Shown piece by piece: positions 9,342-22,713 of a stretch of 64,000 nucleotides of DNA (positions within the stretch are counted from its first letter, which is position 1; every line of letters starts with the position of its first letter). The stretch is from Gonatopus flavifemur (lineage: Eukaryota > Arthropoda > Insecta > Hymenoptera > Dryinidae). A program made the position numbers and the translations under genes. The notes below the pieces were generated by a model, which had not been told where the DNA came from, searched no databases, and was given only the letters and a program-made list of their open reading frames with translations. The stretch covers positions 28,650,001 to 28,714,000 of the forward strand of contig JAFFJZ010000006.1 of assembly GCA_018340375.1 (NCBI GenBank). The letters are read 5' to 3'.

Positions 9342-9848
9342 TTCAATGTTTCTGGCGTAACTAAATAGAGATCAGTGCTCTCGCGTCAAATCTGAGAGCA
9401 CTGCAGTGAGTGCTATGCAGTACAAATACAGTATTGCATTTTCCAACACTCCTTCAATCTATTGTCAGTAATAAATACTTTCCCTGGTATTCATCGTTAC
9501 TCGAACAACTATGCACGATCATGAACAGAGCCCATGGAAAGAGAGCCCCAGTTTTGCATTAATATCTCAGATAGAAAAATGTCTCAATAATGCCATCATG
9601 ATGGTGACATGCACGCCAAGAAATGTTTGCAAAAATTGGTAGCAAAACGAGGTGATGGTACCATAATGAAGACATAATATTTACATTTTATGCATCATTG
9701 CAATCTGAGCGAAACTTATAATAGTATGTTTACGGCACATTATGTTACAAAATATTTAGGGCATGATTTTCTATCTGGGTAAACTTTATCCAATATAGGA
9801 AAATCAGAGCAAAAATGTAGGCTCTCAAAAGATCTATCCCAAGCGGAA
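9342..9848. other. Spacer with no recognised gene
   Basis: A short CAGTGCTCTC/GAGAGCACTG hairpin is near 9374-9402. Nothing else is identifiable. Confidence 0.4.
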
Positions 9849-10539
9849 CCCTGGCGAAAAAGTTTCACATAATTTCTCATATGTTTCAGTATTTTTTCAT
9901 ATTTCTTATAATTTCTCAAGGAATTGGAACATTTAGTATGAGAAATGTTTTCTCATAAATGAAATCATATTATTTCATATATTTTCATAATTTCTCATAA
10001 AATTACAGAAAATTTTTCATAAATATAATGATGACTATGAGATATGGTTTTTCATAAAAAGTCATGATTTTTCATAAAAACTCATAATTTTTGACCAAAA
10101 AAGTTACAATTATTCATAAATAAAAGTGTATCATCATATAATTTTCTAATTTCTCAAAAGAATTGCATATATGTCCTAATTTCTTGAAAATTTCATACAG
10201 TTTCTTCTCGCATCCGTAAAGACGAGAAGGATAATATGAAGTATCAACACATATGAAAACATAGAAGCCTGCTGAAGTAACTGATCCAAGTGATCCGGAT
10301 CACTTGGATTAGCTACTTTGGAAGGTTCCATAGCGTCTTATCAAAACAATAAATGATAAATCTTATGTGACTTTATGAACATATGTTTTGGAGAGATTAT
10401 AAAAAATTTCGAAATTTTAAAAGGGAATTGTTTTTCTCATAACAGCACCTCTTTTTTTGAAAAATGGTGAGATTTTGTTCAAAATTTATGAGAATTTATG
10501 AAAAAATATGAAAAATTATGAGAAATTTTTTCGCCAGGG
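9849..10539. repeat. CCCTGG foldback element with a TTTCTCATAATTT core
   Basis: Ends CCCTGGCGAAAAAGTTT and AAATTTTTTCGCCAGGG, flanked by AA on both sides. Nearly all of the 691 bp is degenerate copies of TTTCTCATAATTTTTCATA in both orientations. A 66-bp foreign hairpin sits inside at 10264-10329. Confidence 0.8.
10264..10329. repeat. Nested hairpin with 3-bp ATA flanks
   Basis: Arms GAAGCCTGCTGAAGTAACTG and CTTTGGAAGGTTCC are continuous with the perfect inner palindrome GATCCAAGTGATCCGGATCA..GGATC. ATA flanks both sides. Its ends match the element at 7254-7369. Confidence 0.65.
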
Positions 10540-10566
10540 AAAAATTGTCAAAATTATATATAATTC

Positions 10567-10840
10567 ATAGCCCTAACAGCAAAGTGTTAAGCAAATATGC
10601 GACAAATTGTTGAAAATACTCAACAACAGTTTAAAGCAATTTGCAGAGACGTTGCGTCGCCAAATGCGCAACAATACGCTGTGAATTTTGGATTTTGGGT
10701 TGAGTTGTTGTCGTGTTGCTAGGAAGTTGCTCGGTTTCATGACACTCTTAATCACATGCGTAGCAAATTCCCAGCAACTTCGCGTAAATTTAAGAAACAA
10801 CATAAGAGCAATGGTTGCACAGCAACTTTTATTGTATAGG
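10567..10840. repeat. Probable CCC-ended element with GTTGC-repeat core
   Basis: The left end CCCTAACAGCAAAGTG matches the end of the element at 63009-63117. The body is dense in GTTGC/GCAAC words (for example TTGCGTCGCCAAATGCGCAAC, split here as TTGCGTCG and CGCAAC). The right end is degraded and its position uncertain. Confidence 0.45.
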
Positions 10841-11444
10841 AGTAATCTAAAAACTCATTCCCATAAAATCTATGAGAAATTCTGGACAAAATAACAAGAA
10901 AGATAGAACTCTAGGATTATTTTTCATAGAAATTCTGACGATCATTACGTTGAAGTTTCAGATAATTATCTCGTCATACACTCGAACGAATAGAAAGAAT
11001 GAAAATAATGATTTTATACGCTTCGGTACAAGACTCGATTAAGGTCTTGATGAAATAAATACTGTAGTGCGTACTATTCTCACCTCCCACACAACAATCC
11101 ATTCAATAAAGACAAACCACACGAATTTCTCATTCGTTCTCTGCCTGCTCATTCTACGCCAGTAGTTTCCTATTTTATACGTACATACATACATACATAC
11201 ATACATGCCTCTCACGACAGATACTCGCAGTACTTGAAAAATCTTGCTTTTAGCATTATTTTGACGTCCTCACGTCTGCTCACGTCAACATTGTCCATGT
11301 GTGTTGTTGTAATACATGTGTATCACACGTATGTGTTTTGAATAAAAATTTGTGTACATACAGCTAAAAGAGCTTGGTTCAAACATTTGCCCTCAATGTA
11401 CGTGGTGGTGAATTTTGACAGTCAATTTGAATACGAATTAGAAA
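10841..11444. other. Upstream region of Rab19
   Basis: Contains a CATA-type tetranucleotide run at 11181-11204 and presumably the Rab19 promoter and 5' UTR. I could not place the transcription start. Confidence 0.4.
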
Positions 11445-14400
11445 ATGTCAAATCGAGATCCCGATAATTTATTAGTTACCAACGATGAGAGTTTCGACTA
11501 TTTATTCAAGATAGTTCTTATTGGTGATTGTGGTACGGGAAAGACATGCGTCGTTCAAAGATTTAGATCTGGTACTTTCATTGAAAGACATGGAAGTACA
11601 ATAGGTGTTGACTTTTCAATGAAAACAGTATTGATAGACGATAAAAAGGTTAAGGTATGTTCTATTTATGTTGCGTCTTAAAATAACCTCGAACTCATCC
11701 AACGATCTCTAACCTCAAAAACGAATGACAAAGGGAACGAAAAAGTGGATGCAGCGAATCGAACGGCATTGAAAAAAACACATTTTCATGTCAATGTGGT
11801 TCGACGAGATGTTAATGCTTCTTTTTTTACTCTCTTTTATCTTATTTCTTAAGGTTTTGTTGACTATGAGACCTACGAGGGACCAACTGAATCGTTCAAG
11901 ATTCATTTCAAATACGGGACAAGAGTGTTTTTTTCGGATTGCCAAGAAAAAATTCACAAATAACAATCCAAAATATATTTTACGAGATTTTTCTATTCCC
12001 TCGAACAGAACAAAAGTTCAGAATTAATACTTTTGGGACTATGAGAACTCATAAAGAAGTCTTTATGAATATATCAGCGGCTGCTATGATGTTGGGAGTC
12101 TAACAAGAATTTTGAAAAACTAAGAAATTTTATATAGGCTCGACCTGACCTTATTCTCATTTTTTTTATTCTTAATTCTGTTAAATTTGTTACTTGAATA
12201 CTACTGTTGTTGAGAGAACATTCGACTAACTAGCCATTTGAAATTATTCAAACTTTACCTCTTTGGATATTGAGGTTTGTATGAATTTATCAGATAGTGT
12301 TCAGATAAACTGAATTTGGAATTCTTGGAATTCAAAAAATTTCTAAAGAGTTTCAAAAAGCATTCTCAAAAAATTTGAAAAGAAGTTTACGAATGTCTGA
12401 CTTTCCTGAAGAAAAATTCTTTCCACAGAATTCATTAGTCATCCTCGTTTGTTATCCGGCTTACTCGACAATGACTTTAAAAACTTGACGATATGTCGAT
12501 AATATTTGGCATTGCAAGTCAGCAAAACAATCTTTAACTCACTAAGATTCACTCAATTCGATTAAAATTTCAGAATTCCAATTGAAATCGATCACAACAC
12601 CCATTAGATTTGAATTGGAATTTCTATATGTTGAGAATTTTTCTAAAAATTCTGAATTATGAAATAGATATTTCTACACGTTATATATACAATTCTATAT
12701 TAATCCCCCGCATGCTCTCCTGCCTTTCAAGAATCATCGTGAATATAAAATTAATTACACAGTAGTAGTTCATCCTTATAATCTGTTATAATCTGATTAT
12801 CTATCTCGAAGAACGAGAACCGACATGATTGATAGTTTTATTAAAATCGAACATTGTATTCATAATTAATGAAAAGATGAAAACTATTTTAAATTATGCA
12901 TCGTCCAAGTGTACAATGTTAATATAGAATTGATCAAAGATATTGGTATGGAATCATCGATACAGAATCGATCAAAGTTCAAGTTCTCTATCATCAATGT
13001 ATTCATCGGTCATCGTAAAGCAAATAAAAAACTAATTCCTCTTTTGAACGCATTATCCGATTATATTATTATTCATCTTCGATCATTGATCGATATACTT
13101 TTTACAATTGATCAAAGATCAAATTATTCACAAGCGACAAAAGCGATTATCGTAACGATGTTTCAAAATGAATATATATCTTGTTTTCAGTTACAAATAT
13201 GGGACACCGCGGGACAAGAACGATTTCGTACGATAACGCAAAGTTATTACAGATCGGCGAATGGAGTAGTTATAGGTATGTAAATCGAATTGAAATTTAT
13301 ATTTGTCGTTTTAAAAGATATGATGATATATTACGGTGTTTTTTTTTTTCTTTTTTAGTTTATGACATCACGAAAAGGTCTACGTTTCTAAGTTTGCAAC
13401 GATGGGTCGAGGAGATAAGAAGATACAGTTCGTCGCAAGTGTTGTTGATTTTAGTGGGTAAGATGGGTTTCCTTGATTTTCCAGCTGTACATAACTTCGC
13501 AAAAAGCTAAAATTCTTTGCTGCTTTTTGTTATTTATAAGAATTATGATGCAAGTCCCTGAAGTTTAACGAAAGATATTCTGGAACCTCTGGTGAAAAGA
13601 ATTCATTGAATCTTGGACAATGTTCTGACCAAATCTCATGAAATTTTATTGTCTGATTCAATGGATTCTTTCAATCAGGGACATGGATGAATGATTCAGT
13701 ATCAGAAACAGAACAAAACATTTTAGTAACGGAAGTTATCCTTTCCAAGTTTGAATCATTCCTAAGAAGCGAAATATCCTTTGCTCGATATAAAGGACAT
13801 GTAAGTGAAAAGAATTGAAAAATATTGTATGCTTTCTGTTCTACAGGGAATAAATGTGATTTAGAAGACGCCAGAGAAGTACAAAAAGACGAGGCAGAAG
13901 CAATGTCCAACTATTTGCCGGAAGTTTTACAAGTGATGGAAACTTCGGCTAAAGAGAATACCAACATAGACACAGTTTTCTTTTATTTAGCATCAGAACT
14001 TAAGGTAAATTCTATCCATGGTTCAGTTAAAACATATTATATATTTTTTTAAAATATTTTACAACGAGTCAACGAAGTTTATTCAAACTTTTCACATGCT
14101 TTTTTGGAAAAATTTCTCTATTCTTCACTTTTCCGTGCCCGGTGAATGGAGTTTTTATCGGTATGTAGGACAATAAAATTGAAAGTGAAAACAACAGAAG
14201 TGTGTAAATGGAGTTCCAGTCATAACACAGGTAAAATGAAGAATAAAGGATGATGAATGTGGTATGTGTTTCCCGCGAGGAAATGAAGAAAGTATAGGAG
14301 AGAGAAGAAAATATAAGACTCGTTGTAAACTAGTTTGACGACTTGATTTATCTGAGGATATACATATATGTACATATATATATATATATATGTGTATATG

Positions 14401-14804
14401 ATGTCACGAAGAATTTAATCTTCAGATATTCATTCCAAATAGAATGAATCTATCGATTGCATCACGATCATGTGTAGACTCGAATTACAATTCATATAAT
14501 ATCGTAATATCACCGTATTACCTCTCAAATTTTGAAACATTATTCATAATTAGGTTGAAATGAGCATAGAATGAGATTACTTAATCGCATTAGACTTACG
14601 AAATAAGATTTTCCACATTCTTCTCGTGGAACCTTTGCATCCCATATTTCAATACGGAGTCCGGAAAATTTCAATTAAAAGTTTTCTTTTTGTTTGATGA
14701 TTTTCTTTCAGAGGAGACACGAAAATCGTCAAATTCGACCCGACGAGGAGGTCGTAAAACTCGGCGTGGGACGGGAATTGTCTTCTTGTTCGCCGTGTTC
14801 ATGA
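11445..14804 (+). CDS. Rab19: Rab19/Rab43-class small GTPase
   Basis: Five coding exons (11445-11654, 13191-13275, 13359-13457, 13847-14004, 14712-14804) join in frame to 214 residues. Rab19 works in Golgi-linked and apical membrane traffic. Visible motifs: P-loop GDCGTGKT (27-34), switch I threonine in STIGVDF (51-57), switch [22 protein letters not shown] (74-93), guanine-binding NKCD (133-136) and ETSAKE (163-168). The [12 protein letters not shown] start and the ITQSYYRSA sequence point to the Rab19/43 subgroup rather than Rab8/10. The tail is CSPCS, so the two cysteines are not in a classical CC or CXC arrangement. Intron 1 is about 1.5 kb. Intron 3 holds a short CCC-ended element, and intron 4 a TA repeat (about 14369-14392). 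Confidence 0.93.
13587..13680. repeat. CCC-ended element in Rab19 intron 3
   Basis: Ends CTCTGGTGAAAAGAATTC and GGATTCTTTCAATCAGGG, flanked by AC on both sides. The inner words TTGGACAATGTTCTGACCAA are shared with the longer element at 26231-26466, so they are one family. Confidence 0.75.
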
Positions 14805-17800
14805 GAGGATTAGAGAATACAATCGGTTATTTAGAGTATTCGTATGCTTGATAGTTTTATAAGATATTTTTTTATATAGTATAGAATCGTCGGTGATTTA
14901 TAAAGCACTTGTTAATAGTGAAATTATATTATTAACGCACATTCAACGTAAACCTGCAATCGAGCTGACTTTTGCGACATTTTTATGCCGGGTCTTTTTA
15001 CTTTCTTTTATCGATATATTCTTTTAAGAATATCGGATAATACTCATTATGTCTAAAAGAAACCATTAGAATTTTGTATTTGAAATATGTTGGATTCAAT
15101 CTATAAATTACGACTCATAAATCCACGATCAAATGAATCTCATATTGAAAGCATCGATAACGTCTTGGCAAATACGGTAGCAGGATTTTTAAAGAATGAT
15201 GATAACGATCTATTTACCGAGTATTTTGTTGCAAAAAAAATGTTATAACGTATTTTCTCTCGCTGAGATAATACAGACACCGTGATACTCTGTACAGAGC
15301 GACGACATTTTTATTGAAAAAAAAGAGATCAATGTTTGTAGAGATTTATAATTGGAAACAATGTTCAGGGTATATTACTATGTTAAATCACTGTTCTTTG
15401 TTTTGATAAACATTTCCCGGCGGAAATGAAGTACGAAAGTTCAATGCGAGATTCACCCAAGCTATTTCGCGTCGTAACTTCCGCGCATGGAATGCAATTT
15501 ATACTGCGATATGAAAACTTCATTTTCGCCAGCGGTATCGCGTATTTAAATTTGTACGTTGTACATAAATTGCGCACATAATGTAATGTATATGTGATAT
15601 AGTTTTAACGAGCGAACTTTGTAAAAGGGTTTATAACGAAGTGCAAATCAATTCTCATACGATATTGAGTTTCTTCCATACTTTTATAGAATCTTTACGT
15701 GATTTGTAAAGATATTATAAAGTTATTATCAGACTTTCCAGCTTTTTTTTTATGCACAGCATTCGCTGCTGCGACAATAATTTCTAAGATATTTTTTATT
15801 TATAAATACGAGTTTATAAATTATTACAAATATCACGTTGAAGTTTGAGAATTGTATACTCGATTGTATGAGGATTAATTGAGCTATTCTTAAGAAAGTA
15901 TTTTTCAAATATCGTGAGTGCCTTACGAAACAAATCAATGGTTTTTTAAAGGGATACCAGAGTTGTTGAACCTTCGTTTTTCTAATCAATTTCAAACTTG
16001 CCACGTAGATGTGTCGTCATTTCATATTTACACAAAATAAATTTCTATAGTTGCAACGCGATTAGGGTCTTTCTGTGGTGATTTGAAACAAAAAAAAATA
16101 CTTTACATATTTAACTTGGAAAAATCCAACACATCGCTTTTTGGCTGGGGTTTTAAAAAACTTTATATTCATTATCAGAATTTACACAAAACGAACAATT
16201 ATTACAATGTGTACAAATGTAAATTTCCACATAAAAAAAAAGATTCGTAGTTGATAATTATTTATTTTTAGTTCCCTCAACGATTTCGTTATAAACACCG
16301 CACAAAAAATATCTTGATTATTTATTCAAAATGATATAAATTGATAAAAAAGAAAAAAAAACAAGTTGATCCATCAAAGCGTGTATATTTTTATAAAAGT
16401 TTTACCATTATTCAATTTGAAGGGTACTTGATTATTTTATAATATTCGAATATAAGAAATATACTCGTTAATTGTAACATTTATATTTATAGAAATACCA
16501 ACAAATATTTTGGATGGAAATATCGAAAAGGTTTCTCAAACTCGTTCCACTTGTTGCTCCGTTCAAAGTACAATAATAGAAATTCGAAACTTGGAGAAAG
16601 CGATGTCTTTATCGATCTAAGACCGTGAATGGTGGTAAAAAAATATCTTCTTCTCAGTTGAACAAGTTTTTCGAAAAGCATTCTTCGAGTGGACAAATTT
16701 GAGGTTTCATCTAAAATTCACGCGATATTATATATCTATAGCTTGTCTAAAAGATATCTCGAGACATGAAATGCATATTAAAAATGTAGGGTAAGAGAAA
16801 TGAATTTGAAGGTGAAATTTTATTTGAATATTGTTTTATTTAAATATGCGGAATAACTTTGCACATCACTTAACGAAAATGAATATACGTAAACTCTTAT
16901 GTAATTATGTATAATTTTTATCTTTGATGCATAATTAAATGATACGTTTTTACCAGCGTGCATGACTTTCGCTTTTGTTATATTCCAAATGGAATCTAAT
17001 GCTGTTGAGTCGTCTGAAATGATTGAGTATTTCCGGCGAGTATTCATTGTGGCATGATCTATCTCGTGTATAAGGTACTTTAGAATTCCCTCAAACTTGG
17101 ATTGTATCCAAAACTTTACTTTGAATTTATTTGGGAATCATCTCACGAATTCTAGTTGAATTTCAGATAACGACAAAGTTGAATTCTTGAGTTTCTTTAG
17201 AATTCACGACAGAAATATATTCGATGAATCACGCTTATCAACAAGGTGATATCAAAAGTGATTCGAAATTTAATAAACAATTGAAAATTCCAAGTCATTT
17301 TCATGGTAATCGATGTAGGAATTGGTATCAAAAAAGAGTTTGTCCAAAGTTTTGCAGTTGTCGAAAGAGATCCAGACCCAGGTTTTATTCCTTTTGGGTT
17401 CAAAGTTTGATGAGAGTTGAAAAAATCAGGGAAAGAATAGAAAGGTATGCTCGAATATCGAAATGTTGATGTTGCATCAGAAACCTTTTACGTTCGAACT
17501 CCTCGTGAACGCTATCAATCAAAAAGTATCAAAGAAAATTTAAGATGACTGGAATCTCTGGAATGCAGTTGAGTCATAAATTTGATGAAGTGTTCTCAAT
17601 CGTGTGTTAGGAAACTGAGAGCTCATTTCTGTATTCGTAAACGTTCACGATTGGTTTGTACTTTGAACTAATTCTACTCAATTATCACTTTCACTCTCTC
17701 TCTCTCTCTCTCTCTGTTCTCTTTTTTAAATTGAAGGCAGGATTGGATGAATTGAATCATCGCAGGATACCGTAGATGGAAACTGTTTTCCAAATATTTC

Positions 17801-19281
17801 ATACACGAGATATCTACATTATCGTACGTTATTATATTAAAAAATTTCTTCAGATAGGCTATTTGCATTGCTTAATCCAAAGTACATTTCTCGCAGTTAA
17901 GAAATCATTAAAAGTCCTTCGAGTTTCTCGTCAAATGGCTTTGCGAAATTATTTTATTATCCTTCAATTAGAAATTCCAGTCAAGTAAAACCGACAAGTA
18001 CAAACAGGAAAGAGAGCTACTTTGGTATTTTTTATACAACAGCCAGTGGAGGATGTTTTTTTTTGTCTAATAAAGCAAACTTTTTGAATTGAAAAAGCGA
18101 CTCTTCGATCTTAGTTCTGCCGTCTTTTCCCTTCAAACATCACGAGATTGAAATCAAAGTACAGTTTTAGCACATTTGGTCGTTGAGGGTTGAGTCAAAA
18201 AATCTTGCAAGAAACGCTCGAAGATCAGAATCATCGTAATTCAAATGAATGAGATATGGAAACGAGCATAAAAATCCTAATAAATATGAATGGATGAAAA
18301 GTAAAACGAATGAAACTTGTATCGTTCGATACAAGCAACATTTCAACCCACTTTTATTACATATTAATTGTACAGCAGTATCGTACAAACATACTTGGCG
18401 AATGTAAATTTCTTCAAAGCCTCTGTTGAATTAAAATTTGTTCCTTCTCAACTCTTTCCAGAGTTATCAATAAATACTTGACAATATTTCATAAATGTAC
18501 GTACATACATTTTGAAGGAATTTATTATAAATTACTTTTACGATGGTAAAAAATTAAAATACCTGCAAAGTTCAGCCAGTCGTATTCCATCAACATAAAT
18601 TTACATATTTTTAGGTGGACTTTCGTTAGTATTTTCATAACGATTTGTAATGGAAATTCAAGATGATCGTCTTACCTGATACCTTTTCGAAACATACCAC
18701 GACAAATGTGAAATGTATTCAAATTTGTAATCAGGAAAAATGTGAATGATGAAACATTAGAATGGTTTTATATGAAAATAATGAGAATCCATTTAATATA
18801 TAAGGCACATTTCTTGTACGAGATTTATTCATTTTCTCAAGTAAAAAAGAACATTCTATCTTTAATGTACATTGCATTCTTTGAAATTACCATAACAATA
18901 ATCTGTTACGGTATAACAATAAATATAAATCATCCCTAGTATTATAATCTGTTTGTGTACCAGGAATTTCATTTACAATAATAATAGATGTATACGATAA
19001 ATATATTAAAAAACTATTTCATAGAAACAATAACTAAAAAAAAAAAAGAATCAATGTTTGTTTGTGTGTTCGTTATCGATTATACTATTCTCTGAATATT
19101 AACGCTTGTACTCAGACTTGAAATGATTTTTGACAATATTATTACATGAATAATGATAACAATTTTCTTTTGGTTCACGTTGAAATTTCGTCAAGCTCTG
19201 AAAAAATGTTGGCACTTTGGTGATTTCTACCGAACTCAATAATTACAGAGATAAAGATCGTAAGCGCAGTGGAGAATGAAT
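14805..19281. other. 4.5-kb AT-rich intergenic region
   Basis: Lies between Rab19 (+) and Hmgs (-), which converge, so both 3' UTRs are here. It has a TC run at 17693-17716 and a stray TTAAAGGGATACCAGAGTT end (about 15947-15967) from the TTAA family. Short open frames show no domain; no RNA gene was recognised. Confidence 0.45.
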
Positions 19282-20703
19282 TTATTGAGATTTAGAAACT
19301 CTGTTGTAAGTTCTTCTATACTTGTCGTCCACTTGAACGAGATAATAAGTACCAGGAAACATAGAGTTGATGTCGGATTGTGGTACGAATGGAACAACGT
19401 GATTCGATTGTTCCTTGCATTCTAATACTTTTGAATAATCCTCGGGTGAGACGCAATGACGTGCTTGCAATTGCTCTTTCACGTACGACAAAGAATCTAC
19501 GATTTTTCGTAAATCAGAGTCTTTACTGGAATCTTTGACTATGCTCAGGGAATACATGCTGGAAGCGAACCCTGAACCGTAAGAAAATATTCCCACTCTA
19601 CTACCAGCTAATTCGTCGATAGATTTTGATACGAGTAGGGATATTAAACCTGAATAAACGGAAGGGGTGTACATGTTTCCAATTTGATTAGCTAATAACA
19701 AACTAGGTTGAGTTTTGTGCATGAAATCATTCTTGCTGGATTCCACAAAAGTTTTCTCTACTTCTTTATTGAAATACGTATCTTCCAATTTCAATCCTTG
19801 AAATTTGGCATATTTTTCACTATTATTACTATCGTTATTGTCACTATTCAGAAAATCTATGAATGCCAGTCTAGCGAAGGATTTTTGAACCAATTTACAG
19901 TAGGGAGAATGAAACAGAAATGAATCAAAATCGTTGAGAGTGATGGATTTTGTGGAAGGATGCTTGTCGCAGAACTTTTCACGATACTTTTGGTAACAGT
20001 TGTCCAGAGCGTTGAGGTAACATTGAATGGAAAGAGGTCCGTCCACTACGGGAAATTCCGAATGTAGGAACACGGGTTTGTAGAAATCGTATTTGTGTCT
20101 CATGTAGGAGACACGCATCCCGCGATCGAATACCAAAGGTGCTTCAGGAGCTATGACCATAGCTATGGCACCTGCACCTCCTGTAGGTCTGGCGCTACCT
20201 TGACTGTAGACCGCGCTATCTCCCATCACCACGACTGCCAATCTTCCATCCCAGGAACTGCTCTCTATCCAGGAAATTGCGTTAAAGAGAGCCGCCGTTC
20301 CTCCGTAACAAGCGTTAATGGAATCTACTCCTTCGATGTCCATGCAACCAAAAGGTTCGAATAGTTGCATCAAAACTGTTTTCACCGACTTACTCTTATC
20401 CAACAAGGTCTCGGTTCCGACTTCCAATCTACCGATATCTTTGGGAAGAATGTTATTCCTTTCCATTAAATTTTGCAGCACCGTCAAGCATAGAGAGTTG
20501 ATATCCTCTCGATCGTTACAGAATCCCATTTTTGACTGACCGAGGCCGATGGTGTATTTACCTGGAGATACATTATCAAATTTCTCCAATTCCGTTTGAT
20601 CCACGTATTGGGCTGGGAAATAAACTTCTATCGCTTTGATACCAACATTGTTTGGCCACATTGTCCTCGTTGGGAATTGTTCTTCTTTTATTTTGCACAA
20701 CAC
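19282..20703 (-). CDS. Hmgs: Hydroxymethylglutaryl-CoA synthase
   Basis: One uninterrupted 473-codon frame. HMG-CoA synthase condenses acetyl-CoA with acetoacetyl-CoA to HMG-CoA, the step before HMG-CoA reductase in the mevalonate pathway that feeds insect juvenile hormone and prenyl groups. The catalytic triad is visible: Glu98 in [16 protein letters not shown], the acyl-carrying Cys132 in [14 protein letters not shown], and His265 in [14 protein letters not shown]. Other family signatures are [24 protein letters not shown] and the [11 protein letters not shown] tail segment. There is no mitochondrial presequence, so this is the cytosolic type. Translation could start at the first Met or at Met15 ([15 protein letters not shown]), which fits the family start better. 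AATAAA overlaps the stop codon (19281-19286, minus strand). It is the only long gene here without a coding intron. Confidence 0.97.
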   Translation of the reverse strand: MLCKIKEEQFPTRTMWPNNVGIKAIEVYFPAQYVDQTELEKFDNVSPGKYTIGLGQSKMGFCNDREDINSLCLTVLQNLMERNNILPKDIGRLEVGTETLLDKSKSVKTVLMQLFEPFGCMDIEGVDSINACYGGTAALFNAISWIESSSWDGRLAVVVMGDSAVYSQGSARPTGGAGAIAMVIAPEAPLVFDRGMRVSYMRHKYDFYKPVFLHSEFPVVDGPLSIQCYLNALDNCYQKYREKFCDKHPSTKSITLNDFDSFLFHSPYCKLVQKSFARLAFIDFLNSDNNDSNNSEKYAKFQGLKLEDTYFNKEVEKTFVESSKNDFMHKTQPSLLLANQIGNMYTPSVYSGLISLLVSKSIDELAGSRVGIFSYGSGFASSMYSLSIVKDSSKDSDLRKIVDSLSYVKEQLQARHCVSPEDYSKVLECKEQSNHVVPFVPQSDINSMFPGTYYLVQVDDKYRRTYNRVSKSQ

Positions 20704-22713
20704 AATAGTTTACTATTTATTATATTCTGTCACGGAAACATAAAATAACTTGACAAGCGTTTTATCCAGTAGACACGTTTAATTGTACCACTATATAGAC
20801 AAAGAGATATGCGGCACGCGCCGACTCTTTCCCAGGCAAGGGAATTTAGGTTAGAAGTGAAATTTTATAAGTGAAAATTACGGTCATCGCACGACTTTCC
20901 GTGTCAAGTTAATTAGATGCTTTCGAGGTACCGTCGCGGTATTTGAGAACAGATGCCTGGATCGTTTCTTCGTTTTCTCATTCACTGTATCCGCTTCGAA
21001 CGCAAAAGCGAATGTAGCGTGGAATCTCCGGTGGTTGTCTCTTTAAAGGATTTTGTACTGGCAACAACGATTGAGTGGGGAGAAATGTTTATCGTGCGTG
21101 TACGTATGTATACGAAATGAAGGGCAGCAGCACACGAGGGATAATGAGGAGGATAATTTTGTATACCGTTTACGTACACGTGATTTCAACAAATTTTTAT
21201 AATCAATGAAAATATCATTTGTCAAAGTATAAACGCATAATTGTTGAAAATTCTATAGAAATATCATCGTACGAATGTTTATTATCCCCTACCTTGTGTG
21301 ATTTTCATCATTATTTGTCATTTATCATCATTCGTCAATCTATTGAGTTCGAATGTTGAATTACCTTCATCGATGGGACAATCAATTGAAGAAAAACATC
21401 ATCGAATTCGAATAAAGTATCACATCTTCCAAGTTCAATAATACAAACTGACACGAATAATCTGTGAGAAGTTTTCAAATCCATTTATAAACAAGAATAT
21501 AATTTTTTCTAATTTTTGCGACGATGCAATGCTCTGGATAATAAAAAAGATGATTTGTGAAACAAGTCAAATGGAAAATCAGTTTGTTTATTTTGATGCT
21601 CGTCAAAGTATTTGCTAGAAAAAAATTAAATAAATTATTATTATACCCGATTTTTTTAGAAATTTATTCAGAAACTGATAAAATTATTGTATTTCATCTT
21701 CCGTACTTCACAAAAGTTCAACAATGATTTTTATTGTGAGAATTTGAGAAATATCTCACCTCATCTTTGATGCCTGTAAACACAAGGTATGGTAATTTGA
21801 ATTTTAATTACTTTGATGGGTGAACGAATACAAAATGATACAAAAGTCAATTCTTACTTGATTCACAAAGGATTCGGATTGCACATTGAATTCAAATCCC
21901 CTAAGAAAAAATTTCCTTCGATAAGTGATAGAAAGAAAAAAGCTTCAAAAAAAATCTCTCTGCTCTTTTATTACCATTTTTCATACGAATGTGTAAAACA
22001 CTATACTTATTCTTTTCTCTCCACTTATCTTAGAAATTGAAAAATTGAATAATTCGTTTTAAATTTACATAAAAAGAGTTTTATGGTACCAAATTTGTAC
22101 CTAGCGTTTTATCAGTAATAAACCTTTTTTTTTTCCCTGCAAATCTTAATTTTCGACTTACATCCAGTGTTTTTTCTCAGTACCCCATGAAATCAAATCG
22201 AGAAATACAAATCGCAGAGTAATTAAAGGAAGAAATTGAATGAAATCTCAAATATCAATTGATTTTTATTGCATTATAGTTTTATAAAACTCTTGAAAAA
22301 GATTAATTAATCAGCACTGATCACTTTCGATCTTTTTAAGCAATAAAAATTGATGCACGGGTATTCGATTTTTGTATCGAATAGACATAAAATGCACTGG
22401 CGATAATAAATATACGCTACAATTTTTTAGAATCTTAATACATAATTGCAATTCATATTTCTATTTCAATGCCAAAAGTTGGTAATTATTAGTTATCTTA
22501 CAGGAAGCGATATAAGTAGAAGGTTTCAGTAAAAAAAGAACTAGTTTTCACTATTAGAATTGATAATCATATTTGTAAGTAAGTTTTTTGAAAGTACGCA
22601 ATGAGTGTGATCGATTATTATTAAAAATTAAAACGTTGATGATACGTGAAACTTACCACCGACATTACAACGATATAAAATAATTATAATGATCGAGTGT
22701 ATAACGAATCGCA
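20704..22713. other. Hmgs upstream and CCT7 downstream region
   Basis: The Hmgs promoter lies at the left end and the CCT7 3' UTR at the right end. No other gene, RNA or clear element was found. Confidence 0.4.
20791..20800 (-). promoter_or_regulatory. Candidate TATA box for Hmgs
   Basis: Minus-strand CTATATAG lies about 90-95 bp upstream of the first ATG, at a distance that would place a transcription start near 20765. This is inference from spacing; no initiator motif could be confirmed. Confidence 0.3.

Noticed and set aside
10567..10840. Precise right end of the GTTGC-rich element
   Set aside because: I could not find a convincing inverted terminus or duplicated dinucleotide, so only an approximate span is given.
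19708..20539. Open frames antisense to HMG-CoA synthase
   Set aside because: Shadows of the real gene; no independent signals.
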